A DNA stretch of 56,737 nt from UBA9076 sp964418835 (GCA_964418835.1 CAYQNJ010000008.1:1-56737), one strand, 5' to 3'. Shown: positions 34,155 to 43,978, numbered from the stretch's first letter. Numbers and translations are program-made. Notes: generated by a model not told the origin, from the letters alone.

Positions 34155-35510
34155 CTAAACCTCTAATAAATTTTTAATTGCCTCTACATATATTTCTGTT
34201 TGAAGTTTTAATTCTTCAATCGGTAAATATTCATTTTTATCATGTATATGATAATCAACATCAGGGAAGCCACAGCCAAATGCTATACAGTTGTTTATAC
34301 CTTTAGCATATGTTCCACCACCCATAGTCATAGGTTGTGTTTCATTATCATTTGTAACAGTTCTATATGCCTTTACTAAAGAAGACACTAAAGGACTATC
34401 AACCGGATAAAATAACGGTTCTTCAGTTCTTATGCCATCAATAAAACCATTTTCATCATCAAGGTTACTCTCTAATAATTCCATTATTTGTTTAACTGTG
34501 TATGTTACTGGGAATCTAATATCAATACTTCCACTAATTACACCATCAACCATTTTAATTATTCCATTACTCAATGTTAATGAACCATACTCATCAGAAA
34601 TCTTTAAACCAATTCCTTCTCCATCATTATTATTACCAATTCTCTTACAATAGTAATCCACAAATGGATCTTGATATCCAGCTGTTTTTAAACCAAATAA
34701 TAAATGAGTAATCGCATTTACTCCTAAAGAAGGTCTACTAGCATGAGCCGCAATGCCCCTAACATTAATTACTACATCATCACCATCTTCATTGATAGTA
34801 TATTTCACATTTTGATTATTGAAATAATCTTCAAGTTTTTTACCACTAAAAGTATTCTTTTCCACTCTAATAGTACAATCATCACAAACTATATTACCTG
34901 TATGACCACCTTGAATATCTTTAATGTTTGTTTGTTTTGAATGGAAGGTTCCTCTAAGCATACCTTTTTCTCCAAATACTCCAGGGAAGTTACCATCAGG
35001 TGTAAATCCTAAATCAATATGTCCTTCTTTTTCAACATAGTAATCTAAACATTTAGAACCATTTTCTTCATTAGTACCTAATATTAATCTAACTCTTTTA
35101 TTTAAAGGTATATTTAAATCTTTAATAATTTTTAAAGCATACATACTAGCAACAGCAGCACCCTTATCATCACTAACACCTCTACCATATAAAACACCAT
35201 CTTTGATAGTCATTTTAAAAGGATCACTATCCCAACCTTCCCCAACAGGCACTACATCTAAATGAGCAAGTAAACCAATAAGTTGTTCACCTTCGCCAAT
35301 TTGTGCATAACCTGCATAATTATCTACATTTTTTGTTTCTAAACCTAAATTTTCACATTGCCTTAAAGCTTCAAGTAAAGCTTCTTTTGGACCTTCTCCA
35401 AAAGGAGCATCTTCAGTAGCTTTAGACATTGTTGAATTAATAGAAATAAGTTTAGATAAATCTTCAAGCATATCTTGTTCATACTTATCTACAAGCATTT
35501 TTACATCCAT
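34155..35510 (-). CDS. pepV: M20 dipeptidase PepV
   Basis: Cytosolic zinc dipeptidase of 451 residues, family M20A. The metal ligands sit in LLAHLDVVP (H, then D two residues on), GRGVSDDKGA, GTNEENGS (catalytic and bridging glutamates), FTPDGNFPG and the final CGFPDVDYHIHDKNEY (H). It hydrolyses a broad range of dipeptides taken up by the cell. The ATG follows AAGGAG. It is upstream of, and probably co-transcribed with, the HAD gene. Confidence 0.93.
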   Translation of the reverse strand: MDVKMLVDKYEQDMLEDLSKLISINSTMSKATEDAPFGEGPKEALLEALRQCENLGLETKNVDNYAGYAQIGEGEQLIGLLAHLDVVPVGEGWDSDPFKMTIKDGVLYGRGVSDDKGAAVASMYALKIIKDLNIPLNKRVRLILGTNEENGSKCLDYYVEKEGHIDLGFTPDGNFPGVFGEKGMLRGTFHSKQTNIKDIQGGHTGNIVCDDCTIRVEKNTFSGKKLEDYFNNQNVKYTINEDGDDVVINVRGIAAHASRPSLGVNAITHLLFGLKTAGYQDPFVDYYCKRIGNNNDGEGIGLKISDEYGSLTLSNGIIKMVDGVISGSIDIRFPVTYTVKQIMELLESNLDDENGFIDGIRTEEPLFYPVDSPLVSSLVKAYRTVTNDNETQPMTMGGGTYAKGINNCIAFGCGFPDVDYHIHDKNEYLPIEELKLQTEIYVEAIKNLLEV

Positions 35511-35567
35511 ATTATTTTCTCCTTTTAATCATACGTAAACAGTGTATCACGTTTTTTTATAAAATAC

Positions 35568-36323
35568 TTATTTCACAAAAATTTCTAATCCTACTGGACA
35601 ATGATCTGAACCTAGCACATCTGTATAAATCTTAGCTTCTTTCACTTCATCCATTAATCTAGTAGAAACCACAAAGTAATCAATGCGCCACCCAGCATTA
35701 TTAGCTCTTGCATTAAACCTATAAGACCACCAGCTATATTCAATCTTTTCTGGATATAAGGTTCTATAAGTATCCTTAAACCCCGCATCTAATAATTCGC
35801 CAAACTTAGCTCTTTCCTCATCACTAAACCCTGCATTTTTTCTATTACTTTTTGGATTCTTTAAATCTATTTCATTGTGAGCCACATTTAAATCACCACA
35901 ATAAACCACAGGTTTAATCTTATCTAACTCACTCAAGTAACTTCTTAACTCATCTTCCCATTCCATTCTATAATCCAACCTTGTTAGACCTTCTTTAGAA
36001 TTAGGCACATAAGCATTTACAAAATAGAAATCTTCAAACTCTAAAGTAATTACTCTACCTTCATCATTATGTATTTCTTTTTCAAAATCAAAAGAAACAC
36101 TAATAGGTTTTACCTTAGTAAATACTGCAGTTCCTGAATAACCTTTCTTTTCAGCACTATGAAAGTATTGGTGATAACCAGGTAAATCAAGTTCTAATTG
36201 ATGAGGCTGCATCTTAGTTTCTTGAAGGGCAAATATATCCGCATCCATTTCATTAAAGAAATCCATAAATCCCTTATTTATTGCTGCTCTTAAACCATTC
36301 ACATTCCATGAAATAAACTTCAT
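35568..36323 (-). CDS. exoA: Exodeoxyribonuclease III / AP endonuclease
   Basis: DNA repair enzyme of 251 residues that incises abasic sites and trims 3' ends. Exonuclease-endonuclease-phosphatase motifs: ISWNVNGLRA (N7), LQETKM (E34), YVPNS, GDLNVAHNEIDL and LGSDHCPVGLEI. The start shares one base with the stop of the upstream aminopeptidase gene (TAATG), so they are coupled. Confidence 0.96.
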   Translation of the reverse strand: MKFISWNVNGLRAAINKGFMDFFNEMDADIFALQETKMQPHQLELDLPGYHQYFHSAEKKGYSGTAVFTKVKPISVSFDFEKEIHNDEGRVITLEFEDFYFVNAYVPNSKEGLTRLDYRMEWEDELRSYLSELDKIKPVVYCGDLNVAHNEIDLKNPKSNRKNAGFSDEERAKFGELLDAGFKDTYRTLYPEKIEYSWWSYRFNARANNAGWRIDYFVVSTRLMDEVKEAKIYTDVLGSDHCPVGLEIFVK

Positions 36324-38104
36324 TATTTAATACTCCTTGTCTGTAATCTTAACCATGTCTTTTCCTTAGTACTAAGATATGGACTAATCTTTTCATAAAC
36401 CATCTTATGATATTCATTTAAAGTATTAATCTCCTCATAAGTCATATACTTAGTATCTACTGCATCTAAATCTATTGGACAATAGGTAATAGGCTCAAAA
36501 TACATAAATTGACCATATTCATTCTTAACACCATTTAATGCAAGAAGCTCATTTTCTATCCTTATACCAAGTTTATTTGGTATATATACACCAGGTTCAT
36601 TTGTAATAACCATACCTTCTTCAATTATAGCCGCATTAGGCATATTACCCCATCTAATGCTTTGAGGTCCTTCATGGACAGACATTACAAAGCCAACTCC
36701 ATGTCCAGTTCCACATTGATAATCAATATCCTCACTCCATAATGGTCCTCTAGCAAGAATATCTAAATTACTACCAGTAGTACCATATAAAAACTTAGCC
36801 CTCATCAATGACAACATACCCCTTAATACAAGAGTATAAAGTTTCTTTTCTTCATCACTTACCTTACCTAATGCAATAGTTCTTGTAATATCAGTAGTAC
36901 CATCATAATAAGTACCACCACTATCAACTAATAAGAATCCTTCATTTGATAATTTCGCATTGCTTTTTTCATCAGCACTATAATGCATCATTGCCGCATT
37001 TGCCTTATATGCACTAATAGTATTAAAACTTAATGAAATAAATCCATCTTGTTCACTTCTTAATTGTTCAAGAACATCTGAGACAGATATCTCACTCATT
37101 TCTTCTTTGCCTATATTATTCTTCACATAACAAAGAAACTTAGTCATAGCTACACCATCTTTTAAATGACTACTTCTTAAGTTTTTCATTTGTGTTTTAT
37201 TCTTAATTGCTCTAAATAAACCAGCAATATTATAACTATTTATTACTGTATTACTATCATGTATAAAACTATATAAGTACGAATTTAGTTTAGTCTTATC
37301 AATCCAAATTGTTTTACCGGTAATATTATTTAAATCACTAGAAATATCATTATATTCTTTGATATTAACCTTGTTCTTTTCTAATTCTTTCTTAGATTTA
37401 TTATCTAATTTATTACTATCAATATATAAACTTACATTATCACCATCAATTAATGCATAACTATACACAATAGGTGTATGTAATATATCATTACCCCTAA
37501 AATTAAATAACCAGTTCACATCCTCTAAAACACTAAATACTAATGTATCTACGTTTTTCTTTTTCATTTCTTCTTTTATTCTCAAAAGTTTTTTACTTAC
37601 TGATTCACCAGTATACTTATCAGCTAAGAAGAAAGTTTTATCACTAGGCATACTAGGTCTATCTAACCATAAATCACCTACTAAATCTCTATCTAATATA
37701 ATGGAACCTTCTTTTGATTTAATTAGTTTTTCTAACCTTTCCTTCATGTTTTGATTAACTACTTTTCCATCAAAACCTAAAATACCTTTTTTAGGAAGTT
37801 TTGATTCTATGAACTCTTCATGAGTAACAACACCAGCCATTCTTTGTTTGTATAGTTTAATACCACTACCCTTTAGTTGATTTTCTGCTTGTACAAAATA
37901 TCTACCATCAGTCCATAGTCCAGCTTCTTTACTTGTAACAACCACAACTCCTGCAGAACCTGTAAAACCTGATATAAACTCTCTAGACTTAAAATAACTA
38001 GCCACATACTCACTCATATGATCATCATCAGTTGGTATGTAATATACATCAATATTATTGTCTTTCATTAATTTTCTTAAAGCTTTAATTCTATCTTTTA
38101 TCAC
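36323..38104 (-). CDS. Xaa-Pro aminopeptidase (M24B, long form)
   Basis: Dinuclear-metal peptidase of about 593 residues that removes N-terminal residues before proline. Two creatinase-like N-terminal domains are followed by the pita-bread domain, with metal ligands in LLVDSGGTYYDGTTDITRT, GTGHGVGFVMSVHEGP and the late NEPGVY and IRIENE segments. I choose a GTG start at 38104: GAGGTGATT, an excellent binding site, lies six bases upstream. The frame is open back to an ATG at 38170, but that would run through the binding site and has none of its own. It is divergent from the ATPase-like gene. Confidence 0.9.
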   Translation of the reverse strand: MIKDRIKALRKLMKDNNIDVYYIPTDDDHMSEYVASYFKSREFISGFTGSAGVVVVTSKEAGLWTDGRYFVQAENQLKGSGIKLYKQRMAGVVTHEEFIESKLPKKGILGFDGKVVNQNMKERLEKLIKSKEGSIILDRDLVGDLWLDRPSMPSDKTFFLADKYTGESVSKKLLRIKEEMKKKNVDTLVFSVLEDVNWLFNFRGNDILHTPIVYSYALIDGDNVSLYIDSNKLDNKSKKELEKNKVNIKEYNDISSDLNNITGKTIWIDKTKLNSYLYSFIHDSNTVINSYNIAGLFRAIKNKTQMKNLRSSHLKDGVAMTKFLCYVKNNIGKEEMSEISVSDVLEQLRSEQDGFISLSFNTISAYKANAAMMHYSADEKSNAKLSNEGFLLVDSGGTYYDGTTDITRTIALGKVSDEEKKLYTLVLRGMLSLMRAKFLYGTTGSNLDILARGPLWSEDIDYQCGTGHGVGFVMSVHEGPQSIRWGNMPNAAIIEEGMVITNEPGVYIPNKLGIRIENELLALNGVKNEYGQFMYFEPITYCPIDLDAVDTKYMTYEEINTLNEYHKMVYEKISPYLSTKEKTWLRLQTRSIK

Positions 38105-38161
38105 ATCAATCACCTCGTGTTTCATTATATATTTTTTCACAACTTTTTCATACTGCTTTGA

Positions 38162-38190
38162 TTGATTCACAAACTGTTTTAGGTTATGCT
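38162..38190 (+). promoter_or_regulatory. Promoter of the degenerate ATPase gene
   Basis: TTGATT (38162-38167), 17 bases, TATGCT (38185-38190) on the plus strand, with AAGGAG and the ATG at 38214 close behind. An intact promoter and binding site argue that the gene is expressed. Confidence 0.55.
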
Positions 38191-38213
38191 TTTAGTATTA
38201 TCAAGGAGTCAAA

Positions 38214-40316
38214 ATGAAGTCAATTTTCTATTTAGATAATATAACTTGTGCTTTAAGTCATAAGCTTATATGTAATAAATTAAAAAATATTAATACTGTA
38301 AATGATGTTTACTATAATCATTTGTTTTCATCATTTTTTATAGATTATGAAAATGAAGAAGTTATTTTAAACCTTTTCAAGACATATAAATTAGATGTAA
38401 TTAAACATGAAAACATTAACGATGTAATAGATAACTTTACTAGTAAAGAAAGTACATTAAAATTAAATTTAATAATACTAATAGTATTATTAATAATTCA
38501 AATAATTAATCTATTTATAAATAAACAATATTTATACCAGAGTATTATAGGTTTAATTATTTCGATAGTTTCCTTATATTTAAGTCAAAGTTTGTTAAAT
38601 AAAAAATACAATGACTTAAATATATATGATGATTCTACTGTTGTAATTATGGTCATAATACTATCCTTATTATATGGAATAGTAAATCTAAAGATGTCTT
38701 TTACTTTCATTACCTTTATATTAACTTCATTAAATATATATAAATATTTGTTAAGCATGTTTAGAAAGAAACTATTTGAAAAAGATACAAGCAAAGAAAC
38801 AATCGCATTAATTAAAAGAGATAATGTACAACTTGAAGTAAAACCACATGAAATTAAACCAAATGATATTGTAATAGTAAAAGATAAATACACTTTGCCA
38901 GTAGATGGAGTAATAATTGATGGTTTTACTCAAGTAGATCAATCAATGTTTACAAGTGAAATACCAGTAGTTAATAAGACGAAAAATGAAAGTGTTGTGG
39001 CTGGTATGATTAATCAAAATGGTTATATTGAATACAGAGCCACATCCACAAAGAATAAAAATACATTAAATAAAAGAGATAACTTAATACTAAATGCAGT
39101 TTCATCTAAGAATAACTTAGGAAGTTCACTTAACATATTCTATGACTACTTTCCTAAAATAATTTTAATTATATCTATTACCTTATTTATATTCTCACTT
39201 ATTCAAACAAAACAAATCATTATACCTTTATCAATACTACTATCATTATTACTGCTTATTATTTTTGAAGTTTTTGAATTTATAGTACCTCTTAATTTAT
39301 TAAAACTCATAACATCTTTGTCAAAAGATGGGGTATTAATTAAAAGTTCAAATACAATAGAAAAGATAAACGAATGTGAAGTTGTAATGATTGAAAAATC
39401 AGGTGTACTAATAGAAGAATATCCTGATGTAAAAGATGTATTTATTTTAGAGGGTGTTATACCAACTGATTTCTATCATATTGCATATATCCTTACAAAA
39501 GACTCAAATACAAGATATGCGACAACAATTAAAAACTATTTAAAAAATGTTCATTTAAGTAGTATTGATCCCCAACAATTTCAATCTTCCACTAGAAATC
39601 CTATTTCAAAAGAAGACATTCATAAAGACTATAACTTTGTGAATTATGAGAACATTAGAAACAAAGACATAGACCTTAGTAAAGTAGAATCTTCAATCAA
39701 AAGATTCTTAACACAAGGTAAAAATTCAATTATATTTACACACAAGAAAAAAATTATTGGTATACTAACAATTCAAAATATTTTAAGGGATAATGTTGTT
39801 TCCACATTAGAAGAGTTTAAAAAATTAAACAAAAAAATTATTTTGTTAGATAAAGGTGAACCTGATATAACTAAATATTATGCACATAAACTTAATATAG
39901 ATGAATATCATTGTAATTTATCAAACTTACAAAAGTCTAAACTGGTAGATAGATTATATGCGGATGGATTAAAAACAATTTATATTTCAGATATAAATAA
40001 AACTAAAAAAATACCAGAGAATACAGAAATAAATATTTCTATAAATTCAGATATTAACTTCGATATCCATAACGCAGATATTATTATTGTAAAACCCAAT
40101 ATTAGTGATGTATTAAAAATAATGAATGAAAGTAAAAATTTAATAAAAAATATTAATACTCAAATATCATTATTTATACAAATATACGGAAGTTTAATAC
40201 TACTATCATTACTATCATATATCACCTATTTAACACCCTATTTAATAGGAATAATAATATATCTTTTATCAATATATTTAATAAGAACTTATACAGAAAC
40301 AAAAGAAAGAGCATGA
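38214..40316 (+). CDS. Catalytically dead P1B-type ATPase-like membrane protein
   Basis: A protein of 700 residues with the complete domain order of a heavy-metal ATPase but without its working residues. The HMA-like N-terminus (1-65) keeps only the first cysteine (ITCALS). The actuator domain is clear (LPVDGVIIDG, VDQSMFTSEIPV, VVAGMINQNG) with TSE247-249 for TGE. The membrane CPC is EFIVPLN (355-361). The phosphorylation loop DKTGT is EKSGV (394-398), so the aspartate is gone. SEHP is DSNT, TGDN is DKGEP and GDGxND is SDINKT. Yet the frame is intact, with promoter, AAGGAG and terminator. A non-pumping role is inferred. Confidence 0.82.
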   Translation: MKSIFYLDNITCALSHKLICNKLKNINTVNDVYYNHLFSSFFIDYENEEVILNLFKTYKLDVIKHENINDVIDNFTSKESTLKLNLIILIVLLIIQIINLFINKQYLYQSIIGLIISIVSLYLSQSLLNKKYNDLNIYDDSTVVIMVIILSLLYGIVNLKMSFTFITFILTSLNIYKYLLSMFRKKLFEKDTSKETIALIKRDNVQLEVKPHEIKPNDIVIVKDKYTLPVDGVIIDGFTQVDQSMFTSEIPVVNKTKNESVVAGMINQNGYIEYRATSTKNKNTLNKRDNLILNAVSSKNNLGSSLNIFYDYFPKIILIISITLFIFSLIQTKQIIIPLSILLSLLLLIIFEVFEFIVPLNLLKLITSLSKDGVLIKSSNTIEKINECEVVMIEKSGVLIEEYPDVKDVFILEGVIPTDFYHIAYILTKDSNTRYATTIKNYLKNVHLSSIDPQQFQSSTRNPISKEDIHKDYNFVNYENIRNKDIDLSKVESSIKRFLTQGKNSIIFTHKKKIIGILTIQNILRDNVVSTLEEFKKLNKKIILLDKGEPDITKYYAHKLNIDEYHCNLSNLQKSKLVDRLYADGLKTIYISDINKTKKIPENTEINISINSDINFDIHNADIIIVKPNISDVLKIMNESKNLIKNINTQISLFIQIYGSLILLSLLSYITYLTPYLIGIIIYLLSIYLIRTYTETKERA

Positions 40317-40331
40317 TTAGTCATGCTCTTT
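40306..40331. terminator. Bidirectional terminator
   Basis: AAAGAGCATGA and TCATGCTCTTT form an 11-bp stem with a 4-base loop, shared by the ATPase-like gene (its stop lies in the stem) and the convergent PTS gene. Confidence 0.8.
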
Positions 40332-40336
40332 AATGT

Positions 40337-41842
40337 TTAATCATCAATATCTAATATATCAACGATATTATTTTTATATAAAATTGCTTTAGCACCATAG
40401 ATAGCTTGAATACCACCACTAACTTCTAATACATCAGTAGCACCTATCTTCTTTAGTACATCCTTATTTACTTTAGAAACATCCTTAACAGATACTCTTA
40501 ATCTTGTAATACAAGCATCCACATCTTCAATATTTTCTTTACCACCTAAAGCATCAATTATTACAACTGAATCTTCCTTTAATGAAGACTTAGTTTCAAT
40601 ACCTTTTGTAGGTTCATCATCAAGTAAATCTTCACCTCTACCCGGAGTAGGAACATTAAATTTTAAAATAAATGTTTTAAATATAAAGTAATACAGAACT
40701 GCCCATATTGCTCCAAATGGAATTTGAAGTAACCAATTGGTTTTAGCGTTTCCTTGTAATATACCAAATAATGTAAAGTCAATAAATCCACCAGAGAATG
40801 TATTACCAATAGCAATATTTAAAATATCTGCAATAAAGAATGACACTCCATCTAAGAAAGCATGTAATACATATAGCGCAGGTGAAACAAATAAGAACAT
40901 AAATTCAATTGGTTCTGTAATACCAGTTAAGAAAGAAGTAGCCGCAACACCAAACAATAATCCACCGTATGCTTTACGTCTTTCCTTAGGTATACAATTA
41001 TACATAGCAAGACAAGCTGCTGGTAAACCAAACATCATTGTTGAAAATCTTCCAGCAAAGAATCTTGTACCTTCAGTATATAAGCCTGTATGTGTAGGAT
41101 CTGCTAGTTGAGCAAAGAAAATCTTTTGAGCCCCAGCAACACTTACACCTTGAACCATTTCTACACCACCAAGTTCTGTATACCAGAACATAGGATATAT
41201 AATATGGTGTAATCCAACTGCACCACAAAGTCTCATTAAGAAACCATAGAAGAATGTACCTATAGGACCCGCTTTAGAAATAGCTTCTCCAGAATTAATT
41301 AATAAATTTTGGAATGGTGGCCATATTATAAAGAATAAAACACCAACTAATATAGCTGCAAATGAAGTAACTATAGGAACAAATCTAGAACCACCAAAGA
41401 AACCAAGTACTTGAGGTAGTTCAATATTTTGATACTTATTATGTAATGTAACTGCTACTAAACCAACAACAACCGCACCAATAACACCTGTATCAATAGC
41501 ATTTCCCCCTGGGTTAAATATATTGATTAATGCAGAAATAGTTGCAATCATTACAAAATAACCAACAACACCTGCTAAAGCTGCAGTACCTTTATCTTTT
41601 TTAGCAAAACCTATACAAAGGCCAATACATAATAGCAATGAAAGATTAGCAAATATTGCATTTCCAGCAGCACTCATAACTCCAAATATTCCTTGAAGAA
41701 TTGGACTTGCTAAAACTGTATACAACTCAATATTTACTGGATTTGTTAAAGCACCACCTATACCTAGCAATAAACCAGCAGCTGGTAAAATTGCAATAGG
41801 TAACATAAATGCTTTACCAATTTTTTGAAGTTGTTTAAACAT
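40337..41842 (-). CDS. PTS transporter EIICB, glucose/N-acetylhexosamine family
   Basis: Phosphotransferase permease of 501 residues. Residues 1-395 form the EIIC channel, with the family signatures LPAAGLLLGIGGAL at the start, LHHIIYPMFWY and FLTGITEPIEF. The C-terminal EIIB domain carries the phosphorylated cysteine C444 in DACITRLRVSV. It lies downstream of nanE, an EIIA gene and a BglG-type antiterminator. I infer an amino sugar, possibly N-acetylmannosamine, as substrate, but glucose or maltose cannot be excluded. Confidence 0.88.
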   Translation of the reverse strand: MFKQLQKIGKAFMLPIAILPAAGLLLGIGGALTNPVNIELYTVLASPILQGIFGVMSAAGNAIFANLSLLLCIGLCIGFAKKDKGTAALAGVVGYFVMIATISALINIFNPGGNAIDTGVIGAVVVGLVAVTLHNKYQNIELPQVLGFFGGSRFVPIVTSFAAILVGVLFFIIWPPFQNLLINSGEAISKAGPIGTFFYGFLMRLCGAVGLHHIIYPMFWYTELGGVEMVQGVSVAGAQKIFFAQLADPTHTGLYTEGTRFFAGRFSTMMFGLPAACLAMYNCIPKERRKAYGGLLFGVAATSFLTGITEPIEFMFLFVSPALYVLHAFLDGVSFFIADILNIAIGNTFSGGFIDFTLFGILQGNAKTNWLLQIPFGAIWAVLYYFIFKTFILKFNVPTPGRGEDLLDDEPTKGIETKSSLKEDSVVIIDALGGKENIEDVDACITRLRVSVKDVSKVNKDVLKKIGATDVLEVSGGIQAIYGAKAILYKNNIVDILDIDD

Positions 41843-41880
41843 TTTTATCCTCCCTTTAATTTATAAACCATTAAAGAATC

Positions 41881-41932
41881 AATAACTTATTGCTCCGCCA
41901 ATAAATTATTAAGTGTATCGGAGTACACACTT
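41881..41932 (-). promoter_or_regulatory. Two-hairpin leader upstream of the EIICB gene
   Basis: On the minus strand AAGTGT/ACACTT (41932-41911) is followed by AATAATTTATTG/CAATAAGTTATT (41910-41881, 12 bp with one G-T). The first loop contains CTCCG and the second CGGAG, which are perfectly complementary and could kiss or form an alternative long stem. No strong T-run follows. It is a possible target of the antiterminator encoded just upstream, or an RNA processing site. Confidence 0.5.
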
Positions 41933-41939
41933 TCTTTAA

Positions 41940-42785
41940 TTATTTACCATATTTATTTGAATTAATAATATTTTGTATATGTATAGTTAAGTATGATATT
42001 TCTCCATCCGTTAATTGAATATCATAGTTTGTTTTAATATACTCACTTATTTTTTTGGCTAAATTATATGTAGTTATATATTTATCTTTTATAATTTCTT
42101 CAATTGGATTATCTAAAGAAATTCCATCTATAGCTCTTTTAATTGCAAATTTCAAATGAGTTACAAGCCTTTGTTTTAAAACACTAGAATCTTCTAATTT
42201 CAAACCAGTTTCTGACTCTACTAATCTAATACATTCACCGACTATTTTAACTATCATTGCACTAACTCCAGAATTACCATTAGTTAAACCAGAATGAATA
42301 TGCATACATATAAAACCAGCTTCTGAATTAGGTAATTGAATTTTTAATTTATCATTTACCATTTCTAACATTTCTTTTGAAAATTTATATTCTTTTGGAT
42401 ATAAGTATTCAATTTCATCTAAGAAAATATTTCCAACATAAATATTTTCTTTATATCTTTTAACAGCAAACAATAAATGATCTAATAAAGAAATATGTAG
42501 TTTTTCATTATACTCATTTCCAAATTTTTCTATCATTTTAGATATGATAACTTCAGAAGCTTCTAATATATCTTCATCAGCATTAACAGCTAATTCTTGA
42601 TAATTCTTGCTATTGATTTTATTTTTAATTTCATAAATTTTATCTATTTGTTCTATATTAATATATTCATTTGGATTAATTTCAAACCCTATTCCTTTAC
42701 CAAATAAAATAACTTCTTTGTTATTTTCATCAAAACACATGACAACATTATGATTTAATTTTTTAATAACCTTAAACTTATTCAC
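41940..42785 (-). CDS. BglG/GlcT-family transcription antiterminator
   Basis: RNA-binding antiterminator of 281 residues. Residues 1-56 are the CAT RNA-binding domain (KVIKKLNHNVVMCFDE, VILFGKGIGF), followed by two PTS regulation domains with their histidines in DHLLFAV, CMHIHSGLTN (PRD1) and THLKFAIKRA, YLTIHIQN (PRD2). It overlaps the EIIA gene by 8 bases. It should be phosphorylated by the neighbouring PTS in the absence of substrate and, when active, bind the RNA target in the operon leader to allow read-through. Confidence 0.92.
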   Translation of the reverse strand: MNKFKVIKKLNHNVVMCFDENNKEVILFGKGIGFEINPNEYINIEQIDKIYEIKNKINSKNYQELAVNADEDILEASEVIISKMIEKFGNEYNEKLHISLLDHLLFAVKRYKENIYVGNIFLDEIEYLYPKEYKFSKEMLEMVNDKLKIQLPNSEAGFICMHIHSGLTNGNSGVSAMIVKIVGECIRLVESETGLKLEDSSVLKQRLVTHLKFAIKRAIDGISLDNPIEEIIKDKYITTYNLAKKISEYIKTNYDIQLTDGEISYLTIHIQNIINSNKYGK

Positions 42786-43254
42786 AGTAAGCCACTACAG
42801 AGTCTTTATTTACTTCTTTTTCATTAACTCTAAATTCAAATTTTGTTGTGTTTTGAAAAGCTATTATTACTTCATCATAATAGTTATTACTTCTTATATA
42901 ATCAAAATCCACCTTAACTAGTGGTGTACCATTTAAAACTTTGTCCCCTTCATTAACCATCACTTCAAATCCTTTACCTTCTAGTTTTACTGTGTCAACA
43001 CCAATATGAACTATGCATTCGATACCATCTTTCCCCTTTATACCAAGTGCATGTAATGTTGGAAAAACCATACCGATTTCTCCTTCAATTGGTGAATACA
43101 CAATATTAGAATCTGGTTTAATGCTAAAACTAGGACCCATCAAACCTTTTGAAAAGACTTCATCATGTATTTCTTCAGCATTCATAAATAAACCAGTACA
43201 TGGGCTATATACAGTAATTCCTTTTTCTTTTTTCTTAAACATAGATTTAAACAT
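42778..43254 (-). CDS. PTS EIIA component, glucose (Crr) type
   Basis: A stand-alone EIIA domain of 158 residues. The two active-site histidines are in TLHALGIKG (H68) and CIVHIGVDTVKL (H83, the phosphorylated one), and the fold opens with VYSPCTGLFMN. It receives phosphate from HPr (not encoded here) and passes it to an EIIB, most likely that of the EIICB gene downstream, which lacks its own EIIA. It starts one base after nanE ends. Confidence 0.93.
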   Translation of the reverse strand: MFKSMFKKKEKGITVYSPCTGLFMNAEEIHDEVFSKGLMGPSFSIKPDSNIVYSPIEGEIGMVFPTLHALGIKGKDGIECIVHIGVDTVKLEGKGFEVMVNEGDKVLNGTPLVKVDFDYIRSNNYYDEVIIAFQNTTKFEFRVNEKEVNKDSVVAYCE

Positions 43255-43255
43255 A

Positions 43256-43960
43256 CTATTGTACTCCTTTTATTTTATCCACAAATTTTTTCGTAATATC
43301 TTTAGGTCTAGTTATAGCGCTACCTACTACAACACAAAAAGCACCAATTTCAAGCATTTTTAAAGCTTGTTCAGGAGTATTTATTCTACCTTCTGCAATG
43401 ATTGGAAAATCTTTATTATATTCATGAATTTTTCTAACTAATTCATAATTAGGACCATCTTGAGGTAGATCTCCCTTTACATATCCACTTAATGTAGTAC
43501 CCACAAAGTCTATTCCATTATCAATTGCATTTTTTGCTTCTTCAAAATTTGATATATCAGCCATTAATAATTGGTTAGGATATTTTAATTTAATTTCTTT
43601 TATAAATTCAATAGCACTTTGTCCATCTTTACGTGAATTTCTAGTACAGTCAAAAGCTATAACTTCACAACCTATTTCTACTAATTCATCAATTTCCTTC
43701 ATTGAAGGAGTTATATAGGCACTAGTTTTAGGATAATCAATTTTAATTATCCCAAATATAGGTAAATCAACTACTTCTTTAATTTGTTTTATATCCCTTA
43801 TAGAATTAGCACGAATCCCTACAGCTCCACCTAAAAATGCTGCTTTAGCAAACAGAGGCATAACACCACCCTCTTTTGTGTACATAGGTTCATCTTCTAA
43901 GGCTTGACATGATACTATCAATCCTTTTTCTATACTTTCCAACAACAAATTTTTATCCAT
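43256..43960 (-). CDS. nanE: N-acylglucosamine-6-phosphate 2-epimerase
   Basis: A TIM-barrel enzyme of 234 residues interconverting ManNAc-6-phosphate and GlcNAc-6-phosphate. Family marks are IVSCQALEDEPMY, AAFLGGAVGIRANS, PIFGIIKIDYP, VIAFDCTRNSRKDG, MADISNFEEA and AEGRINTPEQA, with VVVGSAITRP closing the phosphate site. It is the first gene of a nanE-EIIA-antiterminator-EIICB operon. This suggests that the PTS delivers ManNAc-6-phosphate directly; no sialate lyase or ManNAc kinase is seen nearby. Confidence 0.94.
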   Translation of the reverse strand: MDKNLLLESIEKGLIVSCQALEDEPMYTKEGGVMPLFAKAAFLGGAVGIRANSIRDIKQIKEVVDLPIFGIIKIDYPKTSAYITPSMKEIDELVEIGCEVIAFDCTRNSRKDGQSAIEFIKEIKLKYPNQLLMADISNFEEAKNAIDNGIDFVGTTLSGYVKGDLPQDGPNYELVRKIHEYNKDFPIIAEGRINTPEQALKMLEIGAFCVVVGSAITRPKDITKKFVDKIKGVQ

Positions 43961-43978
43961 TTTACTATCTCCTTTTTA

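Noticed and set aside
38105..38170. ATG at 38170 as the aminopeptidase start
   Set aside because: The 22 extra residues are encoded across the strong GAGGTGATT site of the GTG start and lack family similarity.
38214..40316. Annotation as a working copper/heavy-metal exporting ATPase
   Set aside because: Phosphorylation aspartate, CPC, TGE, HP and hinge motifs are all missing, so transport by this protein is not credible.
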